Assembly (NCBI GenBank): GCA_034438135.1
Contig: DAOTTL010000454.1
Span: forward strand, 1 to 10,258
From: Paraktedonobacter sp034438135
GTDB lineage: Bacteria > Chloroflexota > Ktedonobacteria > Ktedonobacterales > Ktedonobacteraceae
Reading direction: 5' to 3'
DNA: 10,258 nucleotides
A program made the position numbers and the translations under genes. Under the pieces are notes generated by a model. That model ran no database searches, was not told the DNA's origin, and was given only the letters and a program-made list of their open reading frames with translations. Positions 1 through 6,500 of this stretch are shown here, in pieces; the stretch's first letter is position 1, and each line of letters begins with the position of its first letter.

Positions 1-552
1 GCGCTCAACATCGATTTCTATGCCATACCTGGCCAGAAGTGGCTCTGCGGTCCTGATGGTACTGGCGCACTCTATGCAAGCAATGCAGCACTTCATCACG
101 CAACATCAACCTTTGTTGGCTACTGGTCGGCCAAAGATATGCACGCGGAAAAATGGGAGGTCAAAGAAAATGCCCGCCGCTTCGAGGTCGGAGGTCGTCA
201 AACGGCTGCGATTGCTGGTCAGGGTGCAGTACTGAACTGGCTCGAAAACACCGTTGGGCACTCGTGGATGCTCGAACACATCGCCGCACTCAATATTTAT
301 GCCAGTCAGGTAGTACAGACAGTTCCAGGACTAACCCTCCTTTCACCACGTCCAGGCGATAGCGGCCTGCTCACAGTGAAAGTGGCAGATGCTCAGCCAG
401 ATGAAGTTGTGAAATACCTGCGAGAACAACACAAAATTGCCGTTCGCTCGATTGGACAGTTGAACGCGCTTCGCATTTCCACCGGTTTTTTCAATACTGA
501 ACAGGAGATAGATACGCTGATCAATGCTTTGACAGAATATCTATCGGCATAG
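1..552 (+). CDS. Class V aminotransferase-fold PLP enzyme, C-terminal part (5' end outside window)
   Basis: The reading frame is open from the first base, so this is the last 183 residues of a longer gene. It begins close to the PLP-binding site: the stretch GQKWLCGPDGTGALYA carries the lysine (fragment residue 13) expected to form the Schiff base with pyridoxal phosphate. ARRFEVGG follows at about residues 56-63, where class V enzymes have their RFE-G motif, and the end carries RISTGFFNTEQEID, the typical small-domain strand. Cysteine desulfurases of this fold carry an active-site Cys in a loop just before that strand. Here the region reads IAVRSIGQLNALRIS with no Cys, so a desulfurase is unlikely. 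An isopenicillin-N-epimerase-like or other class V transferase/lyase is more probable. The substrate cannot be told. A strong hairpin lies 28 bp after the stop codon. Fold call is firm, function open. Confidence 0.85.
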   Translation, partial: ALNIDFYAIPGQKWLCGPDGTGALYASNAALHHATSTFVGYWSAKDMHAEKWEVKENARRFEVGGRQTAAIAGQGAVLNWLENTVGHSWMLEHIAALNIYASQVVQTVPGLTLLSPRPGDSGLLTVKVADAQPDEVVKYLREQHKIAVRSIGQLNALRISTGFFNTEQEIDTLINALTEYLSA

Positions 553-580
553 ACCTCGTTCACATGCAAAAGTCATTATA

Positions 581-635
581 GAAAAGTTGGTGCGCTTTTA
601 TGGGGCAATGCCCCTTAAAAGCGCACCAACTTTTC
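581..635 (+). terminator. 25-bp hairpin, probable terminator of the aminotransferase gene
   Basis: Left arm 581-600 and right arm 616-635 are perfectly complementary over 20 bp. After one T-T mismatch (601/615) five more G/C pairs (602-606 with 610-614) close on a 3-base loop. The descending arm ends in cttttc, followed by tattt, so U residues lie at the base of the stem on the plus-strand transcript. The position 28 bp after a stop codon fits an intrinsic terminator. The stem is longer than most terminators, so a palindromic repeat element is an alternative. Confidence 0.6.
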
Positions 636-810
636 TATTTCTCCATGAGTCATCCCTGATTTTCCTGCGGCTTGTCAAGACACCTCTCCAAGATTCATCC
701 ATCTCTCTTGAAAAGTTGGCGGCACAAGTCCCGAAAGGGCGTTTCCTCATTTTTTCAAAATAAGGGCTGATACACACATACAATCTCTACCAATGTAGTG
801 AAATAAACAC
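636..810. other. Intergenic space between aminotransferase and 5S gene, no gene seen
   Basis: This stretch holds no credible coding frame or RNA gene. The only structure seen is a second copy of the arm motif gaaaagttgg at 710-719, which also occurs at 581-590 and, inverted, at 626-635, plus a tiny cccgaaaggg hairpin near 731. It may be decayed repeat DNA. Confidence 0.4.
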
Positions 811-832
811 AAAAAACCGCCTGTGTGGGCGG
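811..832 (-). terminator. Rho-independent terminator of the 5S rRNA gene
   Basis: Read on the minus strand, a CCGCC/GGCGG stem (828-832 with 817-821) with a 6-base loop is followed at once by six T residues (816-811). It sits 4 bp beyond the predicted 3' end of the 5S RNA. This is the textbook arrangement for ending a short stable-RNA transcript. Confidence 0.85.
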
Positions 833-835
833 GTG

Positions 836-953
836 AAACGGCGACTTCTTATTTTCCCGTGGGGCTGCCCCCAAAGTATCATCAGAGCTGAAGAGCTTAA
901 CTACCGTGTTCGAGATGGGAACGGGTGTACCCTCTTCGCTATTGCCACCGGTT
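836..953 (-). rRNA. rrf: 5S ribosomal RNA, solitary gene
   Basis: The minus strand contains the conserved 5S core: cccgttcccatctcgaacac, then ggtagttaagctcttcagc and gatgatacttt, which form loops B, C and E of the molecule. The two ends pair as helix I: CGGTGGC near 950-944 with GTCGCCG near 845-839. This sets a length of about 118 nt, normal for bacterial 5S. Exact ends are judged from pairing and may be off by one to three bases. No 23S, 16S or tRNA sequence lies next to it: downstream is a terminator and upstream, beyond the promoter, is a kinase gene facing away. It is therefore a stand-alone 5S transcription unit, unlike the usual 16S-23S-5S operon. The RNA forms part of the large ribosomal subunit. 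Confidence 0.93.
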
Positions 954-989
954 CGCCTGCACATACAAGCGGTTCGTCTAACAGGATGT

Positions 990-1036
990 ATAATAGCAGA
1001 CTTTTCATTTCCTGTCAACACTTTTTTTATAGCTTT
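990..1036 (-). promoter_or_regulatory. Strong sigma-70-type promoter with UP-like element for the 5S gene
   Basis: On the minus strand a perfect TTGACA (1018-1013) is followed after exactly 17 bp by TATTAT (995-990), one mismatch from the consensus. Immediately upstream is an A-rich run (about 1036-1022, read as gctataaaaaaag), like the UP elements of rRNA promoters. Transcription should start near 983, giving a leader of about 30 nt before the mature 5' end. Confidence 0.85.
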
Positions 1037-1057
1037 CTCAGGGTTTCTCCAAAGTCG
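1029..1057 (+). repeat. Copy A of a 29-bp intergenic repeat
   Basis: This 29-bp stretch matches 1182-1210 in direct orientation at 25 of 29 positions; the first 15 (atagctttctcaggg) are identical. Its last 20 bases also match the inverted copy at 1163-1182 at 18 of 20 positions. It touches the UP-like region of the 5S promoter. Confidence 0.8.
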
Positions 1058-1094
1058 CATTTCAGCCGTTGCTAAACCCCTCCTCAGGAAAAAA

Positions 1095-1134
1095 GAGCAT
1101 GGGAGGCAGAGCAGTCGCGCTGCCTCCCATGCTC
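1095..1134. repeat. 15-bp perfect hairpin between the 5S and kinase promoters
   Basis: Arms 1095-1109 and 1120-1134 are fully complementary over 15 bp with a 10-base interior that can itself pair twice. It lies in the centre of the interval bounded by inverted repeat copies A and C. No T-run follows it on either strand, so it is not a good intrinsic terminator. Confidence 0.75.
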
Positions 1135-1140
1135 CAAAAC

Positions 1141-1156
1141 GGGTGGGTGGGCGGGG
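1141..1156 (+). promoter_or_regulatory. Perfect G-quadruplex motif with one-base loops
   Basis: The plus strand reads GGG-T-GGG-T-GGG-C-GGGG. Four G-runs joined by single-base loops are the most stable class of parallel quadruplex. It lies about 80 bp upstream of the kinase -10 box and about 120 bp upstream of the 5S -35 box, on the strand that is non-template for the kinase. A regulatory role is inference. Confidence 0.7.
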
Positions 1157-1160
1157 AAAA

Positions 1161-1212
1161 AACGACTTCCGAGAAACCCTGATAGCTTTCTCAGGGCTGC
1201 GCAAAAGTCGTT
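1161..1212. repeat. Back-to-back repeat copies C and B forming an interrupted palindrome
   Basis: Copy C (1163-1182, inverted) and copy B (1182-1210, direct) of the intergenic repeat meet head to head. Outer arms aacgactt (1161-1168) and aagtcgtt (1205-1212) pair, and inner arms ccctga (1177-1182) and tcaggg (1191-1196) pair around an 8-base loop. The element ends 24 bp upstream of the kinase -10 box. Confidence 0.7.
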
Positions 1213-1236
1213 AGCTCACCACTTCCGTTTCTGTTG

Positions 1237-1242
1237 TATAAT
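1237..1242 (+). promoter_or_regulatory. Candidate -10 box of the kinase gene
   Basis: A perfect TATAAT stands here, but no good -35 hexamer is found 16-18 bp upstream. The sequence there is tagctcac, next to the palindrome, so an activator or another sigma factor may be involved. Transcription would begin near 1249, downstream of an in-frame ATG at 1241. That ATG cannot then be the start codon, which supports the start at 1361 and leaves a leader of about 110 nt. Confidence 0.55.
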
Positions 1243-1360
1243 GCCAGAGAGACTTCCATCTCATTATTTGGGGGTTATTAGTGCACTTCAATCTTCTTTA
1301 TTTTCTACTAGAAGAAAGAAGCCTGGCCGAATTTACAACGTCGTGAAGGAGCGAAAACCA

Positions 1361-1930
1361 ATGATTCGTGCAATTACAATTTCAGGCGAGATTGCCTCCG
1401 GTAAAAGTTCGCTCGCTGATGCCCTGATAGCTCTGTTACCCGAATGGAAACGGATCAATACAGGACAACAATTTCGGGATTTTTCCGCCTCTACAGGCAA
1501 ATCGATTCAACAGGTAAGTTACCTTCCTGACGATATACATAGAGCCTTCGACACTCAGCAGAGAAAAATGCTCGAAATCGAAACAAATATCCTTGTGGAA
1601 GGACGCCTGGCTGGCTGGGTAGCAGGCGGTCTCGAAGGCGTTCTCAAGGTTTATTGTTTCGCCCCTATCAATGTACGCACCGAGCGATACATCAAAAGAG
1701 AGAATGTTTCTCAAGAAAAAGCACTCGAAGATATCAAATTCAGGGATAGTAAGGATGTTGACAAATATAAACATTTATATGGCATTCCTGACTATAGATC
1801 CTCTGCATTCTACGATCTAGAAATTGATACTTCAGGAGGTTCTCCCATTCAATTGGCGAGAATTATTATTGAAAAGGCTGGTATCCACACAAATTCTCTG
1901 GCCAGCACTCAAAGCGAGCGGAACGTCTAG
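1361..1930 (+). CDS. Cytidylate kinase-like P-loop kinase, archaeal type
   Basis: The 189-residue protein opens with ITISGEIASGKSS, a Walker A loop (GEIASGKS, residues 9-16) that binds ATP phosphates. It continues with the family's landmarks: INTGQQFRD (32-40, NMP-binding side), ILVEGRLAGWVA (77-88), the arginine-rich lid FAPINVRTERYIKRE (100-114), and RDSKDVDKYKHLYGI (128-142) before YDLEIDTS (151-158). This order matches the short cytidylate kinases typical of archaea (Cytidylate_kin2 type), which move a phosphate from ATP to CMP or dCMP in pyrimidine nucleotide synthesis. Another nucleoside monophosphate could be the substrate. The start is set by AAGGAG at 1346-1351, nine bases before ATG 1361. 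An ATG at 1241 would add 40 residues without homology. The gene appears monocistronic, facing away from the 5S gene and convergent with cinA. Confidence 0.8.
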   Translation: MIRAITISGEIASGKSSLADALIALLPEWKRINTGQQFRDFSASTGKSIQQVSYLPDDIHRAFDTQQRKMLEIETNILVEGRLAGWVAGGLEGVLKVYCFAPINVRTERYIKRENVSQEKALEDIKFRDSKDVDKYKHLYGIPDYRSSAFYDLEIDTSGGSPIQLARIIIEKAGIHTNSLASTQSERNV

Positions 1931-1976
1931 CAGAGGGCGTCTCCCTGCTAACTTCATGTCCATGCCTGGCAAAGCC

Positions 1977-2064
1977 ACCCCTCCCTCCAAAAAAAGAAGC
2001 GAGCCTGGTTGGCGGGGCGTGCACCCCGCCAACCAGGCTCGCTTCTTTTTTTGGAGGGAGGGGT
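1977..2064. repeat. Perfect 41-bp inverted repeat (possible bidirectional terminator)
   Basis: Left arm 1977-2017 and right arm 2024-2064 are exact reverse complements over 41 bp, around a 6-base centre. The arms contain a G/C-rich core (gcctggttggcgggg), then A7/T7 tracts, then a ctccctcc/ggagggag block. Read either way, the core stem is followed by seven T residues, which is terminator-like and works for both convergent genes. The extra 12 bp outside the A/T tract are more than a terminator needs. Confidence 0.85.
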
Positions 2065-2069
2065 GAGGC

Positions 2070-2086
2070 GGCCTGCATAGCAGGCC
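2070..2086. repeat. Short GC-rich hairpin ggcctgc/gcaggcc
   Basis: Seven perfect base pairs with a 3-base loop (ata). It lies 5 bp beyond the 41-bp inverted repeat and may be part of the same termination region. The plus-strand sequence after it is ctttcttttc-rich near 2092-2102. Confidence 0.5.
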
Positions 2087-2103
2087 GAACGCCTTTCTTT
2101 TCT

Positions 2104-2123
2104 CCTGCTTTTGCAAAAGCAGG
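2104..2123. repeat. 20-bp uninterrupted palindrome downstream of cinA
   Basis: The sequence cctgcttttgcaaaagcagg is a perfect palindrome with no loop, 13 bp from the cinA stop. Such symmetry can be a protein-binding site. A 20-bp site without spacer folds poorly as an RNA hairpin, though a 4-base loop would leave an 8-bp stem. Confidence 0.55.
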
Positions 2124-2136
2124 GATGACCCACTTC

Positions 2137-3369
2137 TTAGCTAAGACCTGCGAGATGGAGGCGTAGGAGGTTAAGCGAGATCAGTACAGCCAGACGCTTC
2201 TGATCCTCACGACCGCCGCGCCAACCAGGTCCGTGTCCATCGATAAAGCCACCGGGACCTGCAATAGCTACATAGACGGTGCCTACTGCCTTCTGCTCCT
2301 GCATGTCAGGACCTGCAACCCCTGTTAAACCTATACTATAGTCTGTTCGCAACATCTCTCTAGCAGCCTGAGCCATTGCCCGCGCGGTTTCTGGGCTGAC
2401 AACGCCGTACTGTTCGATCGTTTCACGCGCTACCCCCCACTGCACTTTCAACTCTGTACTATAGGCGGTGAGACCACCTACGAAGTACTTTGAGCTTCCT
2501 GGATTGTCAGTAATAGTACTGGCAAGCAACCCCCCTGTCAGCGATTCCATAACGGACAGTGACTGACCACTTTTAGCGAGGTAGGCACCAACTACACTTT
2601 GCAATGTATCCTTGTCGGCACCAAAGACATGGTGACCTAAAATCTGGCGCACCTTCGCCTCAGTAGCCGCAACCATCTCCTCAGCCTGTGCTCGCACCTC
2701 AGACTTGGCGCTCACGCGTACATCCACTGCATCAGACTTGGCATAGGTAGCAATGGTTGGATTGTCACTGTGGAGAAGGGCATCCAACCTTTCTTCAACT
2801 GTTGATTCGCCCATGCCAGAGACGCGTAAGATGCGCGTGAAAATGGTACCACCTGTGTACCGGGCCAGACGCGGCACAGCCTCCTCTTCCCACATGCGAT
2901 ACATCTCACGTGGCACGCCAGGCATAGCAACAATGATATGTCCATCCTTCTCAACAAACCAGCCCGGTGCGGTCCCTCGTGGATTCGGCAATGTCTGCGC
3001 CGAAGGAATCAGGTTCGCCTGTTTGAGATTTCGATCAGGCATACGCGACTTACGCGAGGAAAAATTGTTCCGCAGTTCAACCTCAAGAACGGGATCAATC
3101 TGCATTGTCTCATCTAATAAAGCACTAATCGACTCGCGAGTCAGATCATCCTCGGTTGGTCCGAGGCCACCAGTCATAATAACCAGATCAGAGCGCTCCC
3201 AGGCACGGCGCAGGGTTTCAACGATCCGCCCCATGTTATCTCCTACCTGAGAGACATAATAGAGGTCAATCCCTAATGATGAGAGGCTCTGGGCCAGAAA
3301 AGTCGCATTTGTATCGGAAATATGCCCTAAGAGTAGTTCTGTGCCACACGAAAGAATTTCGGCACGCAT
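2137..3369 (-). CDS. cinA: CinA family protein: MoCF-like domain plus nicotinamide-nucleotide amidase domain
   Basis: The 410-residue length is normal for two-domain CinA. Residues 4-170 form the MoCF-like (COG1058) domain: MRAEILSCGTELLLG, SDTNATFLA and the hallmark TGGLGPTEDDLT (66-77). In related proteins this domain hydrolyses ADP-ribose or other pyrophosphates. Residues about 255-405 form the PncC domain, which deamidates nicotinamide mononucleotide in pyridine-nucleotide salvage: ESLTGG (275-280), TAYSTELK (301-308), GVVSPETA (322-329) and TGVAGP (349-354). The usual AESCTGG is MESLTGG here: the serine is kept, the cysteine is Leu. The ATG at 3369 has an upstream aaaggtagga ribosome-binding site about six bases away. 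The gene follows smc on the same strand with a 206-bp gap and converges with the kinase gene. The protein is cytoplasmic; a competence link exists only in some bacteria. Confidence 0.93.
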   Translation of the reverse strand: MRAEILSCGTELLLGHISDTNATFLAQSLSSLGIDLYYVSQVGDNMGRIVETLRRAWERSDLVIMTGGLGPTEDDLTRESISALLDETMQIDPVLEVELRNNFSSRKSRMPDRNLKQANLIPSAQTLPNPRGTAPGWFVEKDGHIIVAMPGVPREMYRMWEEEAVPRLARYTGGTIFTRILRVSGMGESTVEERLDALLHSDNPTIATYAKSDAVDVRVSAKSEVRAQAEEMVAATEAKVRQILGHHVFGADKDTLQSVVGAYLAKSGQSLSVMESLTGGLLASTITDNPGSSKYFVGGLTAYSTELKVQWGVARETIEQYGVVSPETARAMAQAAREMLRTDYSIGLTGVAGPDMQEQKAVGTVYVAIAGPGGFIDGHGPGWRGGREDQKRLAVLISLNLLRLHLAGLS

Positions 3370-3574
3370 TGTTATTCCTACCTTTCAAATTCATCTGCTG
3401 GAGCATCTTACTGCTCTGACCCACCTCATTTGAGGAGGTCCGCCCCCAGAAACGGAAAGAAGTCAGGGAGCAGCCCTGGAAGCCTGTCAAGGAGTTATAT
3501 GTACCCCTTTACATCCCAGCTTTCATAAAAAACTCAGCAATCTAACTTCGTCAATGCTCATCGCACAACCACAT
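3370..3574 (-). other. Gap between smc and cinA, weak structure only
   Basis: No gene is supported here. Three small hairpins are visible: gagca/tgctc around 3403-3418, cctca/tgagg at 3424-3435, and caggg/ccctg near 3464-3478. A minus-strand TTGACA near 3485-3490 has no matching -10 box at the usual spacing, so a separate cinA promoter is not established. No intrinsic terminator is clear after the smc stop codon, so read-through from smc into cinA is plausible. Confidence 0.4.
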
Positions 3575-6500
3575 TTAGCGATCTCCGGCAACCGCATGAG
3601 CTTCCTCTAATTTCAGCGAGAGCAGACGTGAAACGCTATCTCCACCCATAGAAACGCCATAGATGGCCTGTGCTGAGGTCATAGTCAAACGGTTATGGGT
3701 CACGACAATAAATTGAGTACGTTGTGCCAGACGACGCAGAATGTCACAAAAACGGCTGACATTGGATTCGTCAAGAGCTGCGTCTACTTCATCTAGCATA
3801 CAAAATGGTGGTGGGTTAATTTCTAGCAAAGAGAAAAGTAAAGCCGCCGAAACCATTGCCCGCTCACCTCCTGAGAGTAGCGAGAGGTCCTGGATCTTCT
3901 TGCCAGGAGGCTGAACGATGACCTCCACTCCCGCAGGCATCCCTCTGGATGCAACGCTCTCAGCGGAGTCTTCATCGCTGCGAGAAGAGGTCAATTCGAG
4001 CCGTGCATTGCCGCCCTTAAAGAGCGTGACAAAATTTTCGCGGAAGCGTGCATTGATGGATTGAAAGGTGGTCTCAAACTGACGGGCCATGGTTGTATCT
4101 AACTGCATGATGATCGTATGCAGCTGAAGTGCCGCCTGATCCATGTCGGCAATCTGTGTAGATAGAAACTCATAGCGTGTACGGGTCTCCTCATACTGTC
4201 TGGGCGCATCTGGATCACTCCCACCCAGCGCTTTGAGCTTCCCCCGCAGCACATCAACTCTCCGACGCAACTTGCGTAGTTGCGCTTCCTCTTCCTCAGA
4301 GAGTGACTCTCCTTCCCCCATTTTCACGTTACCAACTGACCCACCTTCCTCTCTCTCCCCCTCAGAAATTGCTAAATCAATGCTGGTATACTCAGACAGT
4401 TCATGTGGATCGACTATATTCAGTTCCTCATGAAGCTGCTCATGGAATACCTCAAGCGCATCATGGGCCTTCTGACTATCCAACAGGTATCTACGGTATG
4501 TCGTCTCCAGATCAGTGCGTTGCTGACGTTGAAGCAAGATCTCATGTTCCAGGGTACTTATCTGCTGATCCAGTGCGCCAGTCGCCGACTCAGCCTCTTT
4601 CACAGTGGTGACCTGGACCTGAAAACGCTGCTGTCCTTCCACGATATCGGACTGCTGTCCTTCCACGGTCTGTTGCAGCACAGTACAACGCTCCTCAGCC
4701 TCTTTAAGGCGTATTGTTCGCTGATCAATTTGACCCCGTAACTCCTGGGCCTGGTTTTGCTGTCCAGCAAGTTGCTGACGCAGGGTTCTGGCCTCCTGAC
4801 GCTTGACAGCCAGAGCAGTACGAGCCTTTCCCAGTTCGTCCTGCTGCCGACGAAAGGTCAGGGTACCCTCTTCAACCTCCTGTTGCAATTCTTCCACCAG
4901 ACCACTTAGCTCGCGTTGAGACTTCTCGTGTGACTGAACCCGCTCTGTTACAATCTGAATCTCTTGCTCAAGACCAGCGATCTCAGAAGTCAACTGCTGG
5001 TCTATCGAAATTGCAGCCTGCATTTCACTCTGGGAACGATCTTGATCGCGCTGAATGCTCACTACTGCCCGGTTACGCTCGTTGATAAGCGCAACTGCTT
5101 TCTGTAGTTCTTTTTCAATTGCGCTCTGCTCAACTTTTCGTCCCTCTTGAGAACGCTGAACAACGCTTAACAGGTCGTTGACCTGAGCAATCAGATCCAT
5201 ATGTTCGTCTAACTGGCGAGGAAGTTCGCGCAGCTCGCGCTCATAGGCCAGTAAGCCTTGCTGTCCACTACTGTCCTTACTGTTGCCACCGGTCAAATAT
5301 CCTTCAATATGCAATACTTCCCCTTGCCGGGTAACGAGACGCTCCAGGCGCGGATATCCTTCCCCAACGGAACCATGAACCAGTAGAGCAAAGACATGCA
5401 GGGCCGTATCAAGGTCTTTGACAATCAGAACTCCATGCAGAATACTCCGAAAAAGAGCAACGTAGCGCTCCTCGCAGGTAATATTGCGATAAGCCAACCC
5501 TATCACCCTCTCCGTCAAATCAGGATGTTCTTCGAGTAGACGGCGTAAAACAGCCTCTTCCTGCTCAAGCTGTTCATCCAGGCGCTCACTCGTGGAACCG
5601 CTGCACTCTAGCCAGGCCATCATAGCCTTCCCAGCTTTAACCGTTTGCAAATAGTCCAGACTGCTTCGGGCCTGTGCCATAGTCTCAACCACCACAGCCT
5701 GCAAATAGGGACCTAGAGCGGCCTCCAGCGCTATCTCTTCTCCCTCCACTGCTACACCTAGCTGTGGAACGGGACCCAGTAAACCCTGTACCTTACCTGC
5801 GGGAGCACGCAAAAGCGTCCGCACACCATCACTGTACCCACTGAGGCTCTGACGCCAGTTCTTGAGCATGCTGAGACGATCCGCGACCGTTCGATGCTGC
5901 CGCTCTACCTCGGCCAGTGAGGATTTCAGACGCTCTATCTCAGCTTGCGCATCCGCAATGGCTCGACTGATGGTCTGCTTACGCGCAACTATCTGCTGCT
6001 CCTCATTCCGCGCAGTCGCCAACTGGGCACGCTCATCCACCAGCCGTGTTTCCAGGGTACGGATCGTTTGTTGGGCCTGTGCTATGGTATCTCGACGCGC
6101 CGCAAGCAGGCGATTACGCTCACCAAGATGCTTTTGCTGACGACCCAGATCAGACTGATTAGCCCCCAGGCGAGCCTGAACTTGAATCAAATCACTCTGA
6201 ACAGAGCGCAGACGCCGCTCATCCATCTCAAACTCTTTTTGTGCACGCGCTACGTCGCTCTCACGTGTCGCCAGAGCACTCGCATCTTCATCAATAACCT
6301 CATCAGCAAGATCGCACTGCTCTTCCAGATCTATCATATGCTGCTTGAGTACAATCAAACGTTCGCGCAAACGTTTCTCTTCCTGCTGCTGTTCGCCCCG
6401 TAAACGTTCCAAACCCACAATGCGTTCCTGATTCACTGCCAGATCGCGCTCCATCCGCTTCACGGAATCGCTCAACTCATCAAGAAGATCCCGTGCCTCG

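Larger units (their letters stand above)
1931..2136. other. Convergent intergenic region made mostly of palindromes
   Basis: The space between the kinase and cinA stop codons contains three separate inverted repeats: 1977-2064, 2070-2086 and 2104-2123. No gene is seen in it. Transcripts from both sides run into this DNA. Confidence 0.7.

Noticed and set aside
755..1204. A 149-codon open frame on the minus strand and a 102-codon frame on the plus strand (906-1214)
   Set aside because: Both run through the 5S gene, its promoter and the hairpins; composition is not protein-like and no ribosome-binding site or family resemblance is seen.
1241..1360. Upstream in-frame ATG extending the kinase by 40 residues
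   Set aside because: The ATG overlaps the TATAAT box, the added residues show no homology, and a good ribosome-binding site precedes ATG 1361.
2753..3250. 165-codon plus-strand open frame
   Set aside because: It lies wholly antisense to cinA, whose motifs are complete; it is a shadow frame.
3266..3490. 74-codon minus-strand frame between smc and cinA
   Set aside because: It overlaps the start of cinA in another frame and has no credible start signal or family resemblance.
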